From Halorussus pelagicus (lineage in GTDB: Archaea > Halobacteriota > Halobacteria > Halobacteriales > Haladaptataceae): a stretch of DNA of 64,000 bases. The number at the start of each line of letters is the position of its first letter. The first letter of the stretch is position 1. The notes under the pieces are model-generated. The model had not been told where the DNA came from, did not search any database, and was given only the letters and a program-made list of their open reading frames with translations. The position numbers and the translations under genes are program-made. The stretch lies in the NCBI RefSeq assembly GCF_004087835.1, contig NZ_CP035119.1, positions 1,178,001 to 1,242,000 of the forward strand, read 5' to 3'. Of the stretch, positions 10,378 through 18,487 are shown in pieces.

Positions 10378-10986
10378 CTACTGGGGCGGCGGCGACTGTT
10401 TTTCTTTCTCGTCCTGCACGTCGATAGGGATACCCGCCTCGCTGGTCTCGCCGAATCCGGCGCTCAGAACGCGGGTCAGCGCGTCCTCGACGCTCTCGTC
10501 GGTCTCCTCGAAGTCGGCGGGTTCGACCTCAACGACGAACCCGGTCGTGATGTTCGGTGCGGTGGGGAGAAAGAGTAGTTCGCGGCCGTCGTCGGTCGAT
10601 TTACCGGTTTTGAACGCGGTCATCCGCATTCCGTCCCACACTTCGACTTTGACGGGGGCCTGTAGGTCCGTCGTGTCCGAGAGCGCCGTCTCGGCCGCCA
10701 TCTTCGAGGCGTTGTAGATGACGCGGAGACCCGGCACCTGATTCATCACGCCGTCGATGGCGTTCTCCACGAGCGACCCGACCGCTGTCCGCATCATGTA
10801 GCCGACGCTGAGGACCAGCATCGAGAAGACGGTGAGGACCGTCAGCACGCGAAGCGGCGGGTCGATGTCCTGAAGGACGGGAATCCCCGCGATGGCCGAG
10901 TAGAGGTACGCGATAATGTACGCCGAAACGAGGAGGGGAAGGATGACGATGAGACCGCTCGCAACGTCGCGTTTCCACGAGGACAT
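10378..10986 (-). CDS. DUF502 family membrane protein
   Basis: 202 residues with two N-terminal membrane helices (about 8-30 and 46-68) and a soluble C-terminal domain. The motif NAIDGVMNQVPGLRVIYNASKMAAE and the FLPTAPNITTGFVVEV stretch identify the DUF502 family, which is widespread in bacteria and haloarchaea and has no established biochemical function. The C-terminus is short, charged and proline-rich. Convergent with ilvE. Confidence 0.85.
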   Translation of the reverse strand: MSSWKRDVASGLIVILPLLVSAYIIAYLYSAIAGIPVLQDIDPPLRVLTVLTVFSMLVLSVGYMMRTAVGSLVENAIDGVMNQVPGLRVIYNASKMAAETALSDTTDLQAPVKVEVWDGMRMTAFKTGKSTDDGRELLFLPTAPNITTGFVVEVEPADFEETDESVEDALTRVLSAGFGETSEAGIPIDVQDEKEKQSPPPQ

Positions 10987-11117
10987 TTGTCGGAGGTATC
11001 CGAGCGCAGGATTATAAACTAGATGTTATCCGTTCGACTAGCGAGACAGAATCGGTGCGACCGGTCCCGAGTCGGCCACCGTCGAGAAGTCTCGGAGAAA
11101 AGCGAACCGAGGCGCTC

Positions 11118-11954
11118 TCACCGACCGATGACCGCCCGGAGCGCAAACAGCATGTTTTCCTTGCGCTCCATCGCTCGCCGGTAGAAGTACGAGAGCCACT
11201 TGTCGCCGTAGGGGACGTACTGCCAGACCTCGTACTCCTCGGCGAGGTCGTACTGAGCGTCCTCGCGCACGCCCATCAGCATCTGAACCTCGAAGTCGGT
11301 GCCATACTCCTCGTGAAGGTCCGTCGCGTACTCGATCATCTCGGGGTCGTGGCTCCCGACGGCGATACCGCCCTCGAAATGCTCGAACATGTATTCGAGG
11401 TGGCGCTTGTACGCGGCGTTGACCTTCGACTTCTCCGTAAGCGCGACTTCGGCGGGCGGGTCGTAGGCACCCTTGACGAGTCGAATCTTGCCGGGGAGAT
11501 CAGCGAGGCGTTCGAGGTCGTCGCCGGTCCGCTTGAGGTTCGACTGCACGCAGAGACCGACGCCGCCCTCGTGTTTCCGGGCCACTTTCTCGAAGATGTC
11601 GAGGGTCACGTCGGTCGTGTCGTGGTCCTCCATGTCTATCCAGACGAATACTCCGCGGTCGGCGGCGTAGTCGGCGATGCGCTCGACGTTTTCGTGGAAC
11701 ACTTCCGTCCCAACGTCGAGACCGACCTGCGAGGGCTTGACCGAGATGCAGGCCTCCGCGTCCGCGCTCTCGATGTCGTCCACCAGACGGAGATACGCCT
11801 CCGCGTCCTCGTCGGCGGGGGCGCGCTCGTGGTAGTGTTCGCCGAGCAGGTTCAGGATGGCCTTCACGTTCCGGTCGTTCAGGTCCCGCGTGTGTTCGAT
11901 TGCCTCGGCGGGCGACTCGCCAGCGACGAACTTGCTAGCGATAGGTGGTATCAT
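11118..11954 (-). CDS. putA: Proline dehydrogenase (FAD-dependent)
   Basis: 278-residue monofunctional proline dehydrogenase, oxidising L-proline to pyrroline-5-carboxylate with FAD. TIM-barrel landmarks: ISVKPSQVGLDVG, VFVWIDMEDHDTTD, KIRLVKGAYDPPAEVAL, GSHDPEMIEYA and the C-terminal YVPYGDKWLSYFYRR substrate motif. Start ATG at 11954. No pyrroline-5-carboxylate dehydrogenase is in the window. Confidence 0.95.
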   Translation of the reverse strand: MIPPIASKFVAGESPAEAIEHTRDLNDRNVKAILNLLGEHYHERAPADEDAEAYLRLVDDIESADAEACISVKPSQVGLDVGTEVFHENVERIADYAADRGVFVWIDMEDHDTTDVTLDIFEKVARKHEGGVGLCVQSNLKRTGDDLERLADLPGKIRLVKGAYDPPAEVALTEKSKVNAAYKRHLEYMFEHFEGGIAVGSHDPEMIEYATDLHEEYGTDFEVQMLMGVREDAQYDLAEEYEVWQYVPYGDKWLSYFYRRAMERKENMLFALRAVIGR

Positions 11955-12153
11955 TAATCGGGGCTTGTGACCGGTGGGTCTTTAACTTGGCCGATTCGTC
12001 GCCGATAGTGCGCCGAGCAGTAAATTTCCGGGCGGGAGACATCCGAAGACGTTCGTTCCGGACTCGAACGCCCGGCGACTTCGGGGCGAAAACGCGTCGG
12101 GACGCTGCCAGCGAACCACCCGCGTTAAGGTCCCGGCCTTCGCGTACCGAGAC

Positions 12154-12699
12154 ATGGGTGTCTTCGAAACAGTCGCAATCGCGCTGTGGGCGATGTTGCC
12201 CGCGTACGTCCCGAACAACGCCGCGGTGCTGGCGGGCGGCGGCCGCCCCATCGACGGCGGGCGAACGTGGAACGGACGCCGAGTCCTCGGCGACGGCAAG
12301 ACGTGGCGGGGGACCGCGGTAGGAACCCTCGTGGGCGCGGCGCTCGGACTGGTCCTCAACGCAGTCGCGTCGAACGCATCGGACCTGCTCGGGGTCTCGC
12401 TGCCGACGTTCCCGGCAACGGTCCTGCTGGCGCTCCCGGCGGGTGCGATGGCTGGCGACATCGCGGCGTCGTTCCTCAAGCGACGGACCGGCCGCCAGCG
12501 CGGCGCGGCGTTCCCCGGCGTGGACCAACTCGACTTCGTGGTGTTCGCGCTCCTGTTCGCGTTTCTGGCCGCGCCCGCGTGGTTCGGCGACGTGTTCACC
12601 CTCCCAGTGGTCGCCGTCGTCGTCGTCGTGACGCCGCTGTTGCATCTGGTGACGAACGCCATCGCCTACGCCCTCGGTCTGAAAGACGAACCGTGGTAG
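12154..12699 (+). CDS. carS: CDP-archaeol synthase
   Basis: Transfers CMP from CTP to digeranylgeranylglyceryl phosphate in archaeal lipid synthesis. 181 residues with about five membrane helices. The cytoplasmic loop GRPIDGGRTWNGRRVLGDGKTWRG is cut here by its key residues GDGKTWRG (about 47-54), the catalytic metal-binding motif of the CarS/CdsA fold. A GTTAAGG TATA-like element lies ~27 bases before the ATG. Confidence 0.93.
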   Translation: MGVFETVAIALWAMLPAYVPNNAAVLAGGGRPIDGGRTWNGRRVLGDGKTWRGTAVGTLVGAALGLVLNAVASNASDLLGVSLPTFPATVLLALPAGAMAGDIAASFLKRRTGRQRGAAFPGVDQLDFVVFALLFAFLAAPAWFGDVFTLPVVAVVVVVTPLLHLVTNAIAYALGLKDEPW

Positions 12700-12713
12700 A
12701 GGACCATTTTATT

Positions 12714-12746
12714 GCGAGCGCAGTCGCCGACGGCGATTGCGCTCGC
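12714..12746. repeat. Long imperfect palindrome (16-base arms)
   Basis: Arms of 16 bases around a single central base; one mismatch, which would be a G-U pair in one RNA. Left arm begins GCGAGCGCAG and right arm ends TTGCGCTCGC. It starts 15 bases after carS. It may be a transcription terminator or a REP-like element. There is no T-run after the stem in either direction. Confidence 0.6.
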
Positions 12747-12822
12747 TAACACACGCGGCGAAATCTCCTGCAAATCGCGGTGCGTTCGGAGGCCGACGTT
12801 CGACCGAACTAGAACTTCGACA

Positions 12823-12845
12823 GTAGGTTTCGAGAAGTTACCTAC
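12823..12845 (+). promoter_or_regulatory. Candidate operator: inverted GTAGGT / ACCTAC
   Basis: GTAGGT and ACCTAC are separated by 11 bases, and a further half-site-like AACCTA follows at 12856-12861. The site sits 55-78 bases before the HxlR regulator ATG, next to its presumed promoter, as expected for autoregulation by a dimeric winged-helix protein. Function is inferred. Confidence 0.5.
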
Positions 12846-12900
12846 TTCTAGTCGGAACCTATTTGTGGACTTGCCGATGATACGGAGAGTAGCTACTACT

Positions 12901-13260
12901 ATGTCGTCCATCCACTCCCAGTCCGAGACGACCGAGACGAAGAACGCCGAGGCCTGCCCGGTGGTCGAAGCCATCGAGCAAATCGGCTCGCAGTGGCGAC
13001 TCATCATCCTCCACGACCTCCACGGCGACGGCGAGAAGCGGTTCAACGAACTCCAGCGTTCGACCGACGCGAGTTCACGGACGCTCTCGCGCGTCCTCGA
13101 CGACTTGGAGGAAGTGGGTCTCGTGAACCGCCGCGTCGAGGACAAGCCCATCGCCACCTACTACAGTCTGACCGAGAAAAGCCGACAGCTCTGTCCCGTC
13201 TTCGCGGAACTGGAAGGCTGGGCCGACGAGTGGGTCGAGACCTGCGCCGCCGAGCAGTAG
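12901..13260 (+). CDS. HxlR-family winged-helix transcriptional regulator
   Basis: 119 residues from ATG 12901. Signature of the family: CPVVEAIEQIGSQWRLIIL followed by EKRFNELQRSTDASSRTLSRVLDDLEEVGL, the recognition helix, and a beta-wing (RRVEDKPIATYYSLTEK). The N-terminal Cys19 just before the first helix is the redox- or quinone-sensing position in several HxlR proteins such as HypR and QorR. A longer frame back to 12712 is not supported: it would read through the putative operator. The target genes are unknown. Confidence 0.9.
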   Translation: MSSIHSQSETTETKNAEACPVVEAIEQIGSQWRLIILHDLHGDGEKRFNELQRSTDASSRTLSRVLDDLEEVGLVNRRVEDKPIATYYSLTEKSRQLCPVFAELEGWADEWVETCAAEQ

Positions 13261-13350
13261 GGTCGCGCTCGCCCGAACGCGACCGTCGGAGCGGCGTCGC
13301 TTCGCGGCAAACGGAACTCCTTATCACTCCCGCCGCCCCGAGTCCTCCAC

Positions 13351-13896
13351 ATGACGAGCGAGGACCACACCGCGGTGACGAACGACGAACTCATCGCGGC
13401 GCTCCGTGACGCTGAAGCGGTCAAGTACGGCGAATTCGAACTCTCCCACGGCGGCACCAGCGACTACTACGTGGACAAGTACCTCTTCGAGACCGACCCT
13501 CACTGTCTCGAACGCATCGCCGAAGCGTTCGCCGAGCGCGTCCACGACGAAAAGTTGGCTGGCGTCGCGCTCGGAGGGGTCCCGCTCGTGGCGGTTACGA
13601 GCGTCGAGACTGGCACGCCCTACGTCATCGCCCGGAAACAGCAAAAGGAGTACGGGACAGCCAACCTCGTGGAGGGCCGACTGGACGAGGGCGAGGAGGT
13701 TGTCGTCCTCGAAGACATCGCCACGACCGGCCAGAGCGCCGCCGACGCCGTGGAAGCCCTGCGCGACGCCGGAGCGACGGTGAACCGCGTCCTCGTCGTC
13801 GTGGACCGCGAGGAGGGCGCGGCCGAGAATCTGGCCGCCCACGACGTGGAACTCGAATCGCTGTTGACCGCGAGCGAACTGCTCGACGCCGAGTAA
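13351..13896 (+). CDS. pyrE: Orotate phosphoribosyltransferase
   Basis: Joins orotate to PRPP to give OMP in pyrimidine synthesis. 181 residues. Seen: [20 protein letters not shown] at the N-terminus, [10 protein letters not shown] (catalytic loop) and the PRPP-binding motif [14 protein letters not shown] (about 121-134). The reading direction and distance suggest it may be separately transcribed from the HxlR gene 90 bases upstream. The family and length match haloarchaeal PyrE2. Confidence 0.94.
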   Translation: MTSEDHTAVTNDELIAALRDAEAVKYGEFELSHGGTSDYYVDKYLFETDPHCLERIAEAFAERVHDEKLAGVALGGVPLVAVTSVETGTPYVIARKQQKEYGTANLVEGRLDEGEEVVVLEDIATTGQSAADAVEALRDAGATVNRVLVVVDREEGAAENLAAHDVELESLLTASELLDAE

Positions 13897-14058
13897 CCGC
13901 GATTTCGATATTTCGACTGCGCGCGACGACGCGCGGTTACGCACTCACGAAGATGCACGATCACGTAACCGCGCCTACACATGATTGCGCACTTCTGCCA
14001 AAATCCTTGGCATCGCCTATCGGTCTATTCAAGTTCGTGGAATACGACTGAACGGGAT

Positions 14059-14775
14059 ATGAACCGCGCAGAGAAGGCGACCCTGCAGTTGCAGGCGGTC
14101 GCCGTCCTCCGAATGTTAAAAGAGACGCGAACGTACGACGAACTCGCGGAGGTGACCGACCTCCCGGCGGGCGATTTGAACCGCTACGTCAACGGCCACG
14201 TCCTGCCGAGCGTGGACCGTGCGGAGGACATCGTCGGCGGTGTCGGCCGCGACGAACTCGCCGCCGAGCTGGAGGCCCGGATTCGAATCGACGACGAGGG
14301 GTACGTGGACAACTCCAGCGTCGTCTTCGACCAGTCGTTTCTCGACCTCGTGGCTCCCGTCGCGGCCGAAAGCCTCGGTTTCGAGCGCCCGGACGTGGTG
14401 CTGACCGCGGCCACCGACGGCATCACTCTGGGGGCCGCGATGGCCCGGAACTTCGACGCGCGGGTCGCCTACGCCAAGAAGTCCAAGGAGACCGCCGTCG
14501 AGGAGTTCATCGAGTCGCGCCAGCGCCTCCAGTCGGGCATCGAACTCACCTACTACCTGCCGTCCTCGGCCATCGACGCCGGAGAGACCGTACTAGTCGT
14601 GGACGACCTCATCCGGTCGGGCGAGACCCAAGAGCTACTGCTGGACATCGTGGACCGCGCGGACGCCCGCGTCGGCGGCGTCTTCGCGCTCATCGCGGCC
14701 GGAGACGAGGGACTTGACCGCGCGAAAGGCCGAACCGACGCCCCGGTGGGCGCGCTGACGACCTACGAGGCGTAG
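14059..14775 (+). CDS. gfcR: GfcR-like transcriptional regulator (HTH plus phosphoribosyltransferase domain)
   Basis: 238 residues from ATG 14059. Residues ~5-60 are an HTH (TYDELAEVTDLPAGDLNRYVNGHVLP) and ~80-235 a PRTase-like domain with a PRPP-type loop (ETVLVVDDLIRSGET). This is the architecture of haloarchaeal GfcR, the activator of semi-phosphorylative Entner-Doudoroff and other sugar genes in Haloferax, formerly annotated as a second PyrE. No sugar-catabolic gene is adjacent; the next gene is a purine permease, so a nucleotide-related role in this organism remains possible. Confidence 0.85.
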   Translation: MNRAEKATLQLQAVAVLRMLKETRTYDELAEVTDLPAGDLNRYVNGHVLPSVDRAEDIVGGVGRDELAAELEARIRIDDEGYVDNSSVVFDQSFLDLVAPVAAESLGFERPDVVLTAATDGITLGAAMARNFDARVAYAKKSKETAVEEFIESRQRLQSGIELTYYLPSSAIDAGETVLVVDDLIRSGETQELLLDIVDRADARVGGVFALIAAGDEGLDRAKGRTDAPVGALTTYEA

Positions 14776-14921
14776 TCGAAGCGCCGAGTATAGGCACGTC
14801 CGTGCAGACTTTCGGGTTTCATCACGGAATTCATCCAAAATATACCCACACTTGTGCATACGTGACGGGTTCCGATGGGAATTTTTAAGTACGCCTTCGG
14901 GACTATGCCCAGTCGTGCAAC

Positions 14922-16343
14922 ATGGGGCTTGAAGAAACCACGGACTCTCGCTCCGACTCGGGTGCGACCGGTGCGCTCGCGGAGTACTTCGGCTTCGAAG
15001 AACACGGTACAGACCTTCGGACGGAGATTCTCGCGGGCGTGACCACGTTCCTGACGATGAGCTACATCGTCGTGGTCAACCCCTCCATCCTCGCGCAGGC
15101 CATCCAACTACAGGGATACTCCGCGAGCCAGACCCAGTCGATGCTGGCGGTCGTGACCCTCATCTCCGCCGCGGTGGCGACGCTGGTGATGGCGTTCTAC
15201 GCGAACCGCCCGTTCGCGCAAGCGCCGGGACTCGGCCTGAACGCCTTCTTCGCGTTCACCGTCGTCCTCGGGATGGGAATCTCGTGGCAGACGGCCTTAG
15301 CGGCCGTCGTCGTCGAGGGAATCGTCTTCATCGCGCTCACCGCGGTCGGGGCGCGCGAGTACGTCATTCGGTTGTTTCCGGAACCGGTGAAACTGGCGGT
15401 GGGAACCGGTATCGGACTCTTTCTCGCAATCATCGGACTCGAAGCGATGGGCATCATCACGGGCGATGCCGGAACCATCGTCGCGCTCGCCCCTATCGGA
15501 CAGAGTCCAGTCGCAATCGTCTCAGTCGTCGGTCTGTTCGTCACCTTCGCGCTGTACGCCCGCGGGACTCCCGGCTCCATCATCCTCGGTATCATCTTTA
15601 CGTCCGCGCTGGGGTACGGTCTGGAGTGGTTCGGCGTCGTGCCCGGCGGAACGCTGACTCCCGGTTCGACGCAAGCGACGTACAACATCGCGCCGCTGGC
15701 AGGCGCCTTCCTCACCGGCATCGAGAACATCGAGGCGTTCTCGTTTTCGCTCGTCGTCTTCACGTTCTTCTTCGTGGACTTCTTCGACACCGCGGGCACC
15801 CTCACGGGCGTCTCGCAGATGGCGGGCTTCCTTGACGAGGACGGGAATCTCCCGGACATCGACAGGCCGCTGATGGCCGACGCCGTCGGAACCACGGTCG
15901 GCGGGATGCTCGGCACCTCGACGGTCACGACCTACATCGAGTCGGCCTCCGGCGTCGAGGAGGGCGGTCGAACCGGCATGACCGCACTCACCGTCGCAAT
16001 CCTGTTCTTGCTCGCGCTGGCGTTCATCCCCATCGCGGCGGCGATTCCGATGTACGCTTCCCACATCGCGCTGGTCGTCATCGGCGTCGTGATGTTCCAG
16101 AACGTAGTGGATATCGACTGGAACGACATCACCAACGTCGTCCCCGCGGGCATGACCATCCTGCTGATGCCGTTCGCGTTCTCCATCGCCTACGGCATCG
16201 CCGCGGGCATCGTCTCGTACCCCATCGTCAAACTCGCCGCGGGCGAACTCGAGGACACCCGGCCCGGCCACTGGGCGCTGGCGGCCGCGTTCGTCCTCTA
16301 CTTTTTCGTCCGGACGAGCGGGATACTGCAAGGTAACGTCTAA
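14922..16343 (+). CDS. NCS2-family purine permease (AzgA-like)
   Basis: 473 residues, about 12-14 membrane segments. The N-terminus (LAEYFGFEEHGTDLRTEILAG), ANRPFAQAPGLGLNAFFAF and FFVDFFDTAGTLTGV are characteristic of the AzgA/GhxP branch, which imports adenine, guanine or hypoxanthine with protons. A TTTTTAAG TATA-like element lies 33-40 bases before the ATG. It follows gfcR by 146 bases on the same strand. Confidence 0.88.
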   Translation: MGLEETTDSRSDSGATGALAEYFGFEEHGTDLRTEILAGVTTFLTMSYIVVVNPSILAQAIQLQGYSASQTQSMLAVVTLISAAVATLVMAFYANRPFAQAPGLGLNAFFAFTVVLGMGISWQTALAAVVVEGIVFIALTAVGAREYVIRLFPEPVKLAVGTGIGLFLAIIGLEAMGIITGDAGTIVALAPIGQSPVAIVSVVGLFVTFALYARGTPGSIILGIIFTSALGYGLEWFGVVPGGTLTPGSTQATYNIAPLAGAFLTGIENIEAFSFSLVVFTFFFVDFFDTAGTLTGVSQMAGFLDEDGNLPDIDRPLMADAVGTTVGGMLGTSTVTTYIESASGVEEGGRTGMTALTVAILFLLALAFIPIAAAIPMYASHIALVVIGVVMFQNVVDIDWNDITNVVPAGMTILLMPFAFSIAYGIAAGIVSYPIVKLAAGELEDTRPGHWALAAAFVLYFFVRTSGILQGNV

Positions 16344-16380
16344 TCGACGCCCGCCGTCGGGTTCCCCGCCGGACACCCAA

Positions 16381-16388
16381 TTTTAATT
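16381..16388 (+). promoter_or_regulatory. TATA-like box that decides the arylsulfotransferase start
   Basis: TTTTAATT lies 24-31 bases before ATG 16412. This spacing favours 16412 as the leaderless start over an in-frame GTG at 16400. Confidence 0.5.
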
Positions 16389-16411
16389 CGGTCGCTTTCG
16401 TGGTCGGTGAC

Positions 16412-17848
16412 ATGACCCCGTCTTCTCGCCCCGACTCGCTCCGCGACGTTTCGCGCCGGTGGGTCGTCCGCGGCGTCGCGGCCCTGCTGGTCGTCTCGCT
16501 GGTCGCGCCCGCGGCCATCTCCGGCGCAACCCACGTCGCCACGACGGAGAACCCGACGAACCTCCGCGCATCCGTGGACGACCCCGCAAACGGCACGACC
16601 ATCATCTCGATTCAGGGCTTTCACTTTCAGGGGATGGCCAACGAGGACAAACCGGCGCGCCTCGTCGCGGTCGGTCCCCGCGGGAACGTAAAGTGGGTCC
16701 ACGACGGCTCAGGCTTCGACGCCCGCTGGTTCTACGACGTGGACCCACTCGAAAATCGGAATCTCCTCGTGACCGCGACGACGCCGAACGCGACGCTTGT
16801 CTACGAACTCGACCCCGAAACCCAAGAGCGCGTCTGGACCGAGCGCCTGCCCATTCACGATACTCACGACGTGGACCTCATCAACGGCGACCAACTGCTG
16901 GTCGCCAACATGCGCGCGCCGGACCGCGAGGACCGCATCTTCGTCTACAACCGAACGACCGACGAAACGGTCTGGGAGTGGCAGTTCAAGACCCACGGCT
17001 ACGAGACTTCGGGCGGCGGCGGGAAAGCTGACTGGACCCACGTCAACGACGTGGACAAAATCGGGGAGGGCGAGTATCTGGTCTCGCCGCGGAACTTCGA
17101 CCAAGTCATCGTCGTGAACCGCTCGACCGACAGCGTGACGACGCGACTGGGGAGCGACGGCGACTACGACACGCTGTACGAACAGCACAACCCCCAGTAC
17201 CTCGAAAGCGAGAACGGAACCCCGACGATGCTCGTCGCCGACAGCGAGAACGACCGCCTCGTGGAGTACGCCAAGACCGACGGCGACGCCGCGGTCGGAA
17301 GCGGATGGACCGAGACGTGGAGCGTCGGCACGCGCGGTCTCAACTGGCCGCGGGACGCCGACCGCCTGCCCAACGGGAACACGCTCGTCGTGGACACGAT
17401 GCACCACCGCGTCTTCGAGACGACGCCCGAGGGCGAAATCGTCTGGGAGTTCCACGCGCCGTGGGCACCCTACGACGTAGAGCGCATCCAGTACGGCGAC
17501 GAACCCGGCGGGCCGACGATGCGTGACCTCGGGAAATCGGGCGACTACAACCTCAGCGGGAGCGGCCTGAAGGTCACGGGCGAGGACAGCAAGACGGTCT
17601 CGTTCTGGCTTGACGAGACGTTTGAGGGGACGCCAGTCGCCACGCAGGCCGACGAACTTGCCCGGACGTGGGCGCACGTCACGCCGTGGATTCGCCCGAT
17701 ATGGATGACGAGTTGGGAGTTCCTTGGGGCAGTTTTGGCGGGCGGCGTCCTCCTCGTGTGGGGTCTCGGCGAGGCGGTGTATCAGCGACGGCGGATTCGC
17801 CGCGGGCTTTCGGGACTGGCCGGTCGGGTCCGGCGAGCGACCGAGTGA
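16412..17848 (+). CDS. Arylsulfotransferase (ASST)-like membrane-anchored beta-propeller
   Basis: 478 residues. An N-terminal signal/anchor helix (about 18-43) precedes a beta-propeller built of repeated blades (NVKWVHD, QERVWTERL, ETVWEWQF, GEIVWEF) with the histidine-bearing strands HDTHDVDLINGDQLLV, WTHVNDVDKI and VVDTMHHRVF. A C-terminal membrane helix (about 433-455) and basic tail follow, so the propeller should face outside. Bacterial ASSTs transfer sulfate between phenols through a sulfated histidine; haloarchaeal members are unstudied as far as I know, so the activity is inferred. Confidence 0.75.
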   Translation: MTPSSRPDSLRDVSRRWVVRGVAALLVVSLVAPAAISGATHVATTENPTNLRASVDDPANGTTIISIQGFHFQGMANEDKPARLVAVGPRGNVKWVHDGSGFDARWFYDVDPLENRNLLVTATTPNATLVYELDPETQERVWTERLPIHDTHDVDLINGDQLLVANMRAPDREDRIFVYNRTTDETVWEWQFKTHGYETSGGGGKADWTHVNDVDKIGEGEYLVSPRNFDQVIVVNRSTDSVTTRLGSDGDYDTLYEQHNPQYLESENGTPTMLVADSENDRLVEYAKTDGDAAVGSGWTETWSVGTRGLNWPRDADRLPNGNTLVVDTMHHRVFETTPEGEIVWEFHAPWAPYDVERIQYGDEPGGPTMRDLGKSGDYNLSGSGLKVTGEDSKTVSFWLDETFEGTPVATQADELARTWAHVTPWIRPIWMTSWEFLGAVLAGGVLLVWGLGEAVYQRRRIRRGLSGLAGRVRRATE

Positions 17849-17898
17849 GGGGTTCCTCGGCGTGCGCTCTCCGGAACGTCTCAGGCCCGGCGCGTGGG

Positions 17899-17921
17899 GC
17901 GCGGCCCCTCGTGGGCCGCGC
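17899..17921 (+). terminator. Hairpin downstream of ASST-like gene
   Basis: Perfect inverted repeat GCGCGGCCC / GGGCCGCGC with a five-base loop, 51 bases after the stop codon. A hairpin is not required for archaeal termination, so its function is uncertain. Confidence 0.4.
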
Positions 17922-17990
17922 CAACCGCGCGAGGGACGAGTAGCGCAGGTCGGAGCGAAGCGGAGACCGAGCAACGCAGGAGGTTGGGGA

Positions 17991-18061
17991 GGTATGAGGC
18001 TGATGCGGTGCTGTGCGGTGCGGCGCAGTTGCGGTTTGATTGGCGTCGGCAGTAGCTAGCG
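17991..18061 (+). repeat. Dispersed GTGCGGT-rich intergenic element, copy 1
   Basis: Starts GGTATGAGGC, contains GCGGTGC-TG-CGGTGCGG-GCAGT-GCGGT blocks and ends at AGCTAGCG. The same blocks occur in the same order at 50476-50555. Both copies lie downstream of a plus-strand gene. Confidence 0.6.
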
Positions 18062-18203
18062 CCGACGAGTCAGCTTCATTCTTCACAGCGACAACTTCTC
18101 GGCGTCGAAAGCAACCAGCACCACCAAAACCGCGTCTCCCGAGTTCGCGTCACACCCTTCCGCGACCACCACGCTCTTGCCCACAACGTTCCTACGCACA
18201 AAC

Positions 18204-18461
18204 ATGGCGAATCTCGAACTGTACGAACTCGACGGCTGTCCGTACTGCGCGAAAGTGGTAGACAAACTCAACGAACTCGGTCTCGACTACGAGTCGCACA
18301 AGGTCGCCGGTCCCAAGTCCGAGCGCGACGAAGTGGAGGCAGTCAGCGGACAGCGCGGGGTCCCCGTGCTGGTGGACAACGAGAACGGCGTCGAAGGGAT
18401 GCCCGAGAGCGACGACATCGTGGAGTACCTCGACGAGGAGTACGGTAGCGGCGCGGCGTAA
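18204..18461 (+). CDS. Glutaredoxin
   Basis: 85 residues from ATG 18204. The thioredoxin-fold active site is CPYC (residues 12-15) in LYELDGCPYCAKV; the cis-Pro motif is GVPVLVD and the C-terminal GMPESDDIVEYLDEEY is typical of glutathione-S-transferase-N/glutaredoxin domains. Haloarchaea use gamma-glutamylcysteine rather than glutathione, so it probably works with that thiol or with thioredoxin reductase. A nine-residue upstream extension (start 18177) is not conserved-looking. Confidence 0.92.
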   Translation: MANLELYELDGCPYCAKVVDKLNELGLDYESHKVAGPKSERDEVEAVSGQRGVPVLVDNENGVEGMPESDDIVEYLDEEYGSGAA

Positions 18462-18487
18462 TAACCGCTTACCACATTAATCATTTT

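Larger units (their letters stand above)
17849..18203. other. 355-base intergenic stretch between ASST-like gene and glutaredoxin
   Basis: It holds a strong hairpin (17899-17921), a dispersed GTGCGGT-rich element (17991-18061, second copy at 50.5 kb), and the presumed glutaredoxin promoter. No convincing ORF is seen: the open frames on both strands lack family features. Confidence 0.6.

Noticed and set aside
13939-14866. Shared regulatory motif before gfcR and the NCS2 permease
   Set aside because: Both regions contain ATGCAC and TCACGTA pieces, but in different order and spacing, so a common operator is not supported.
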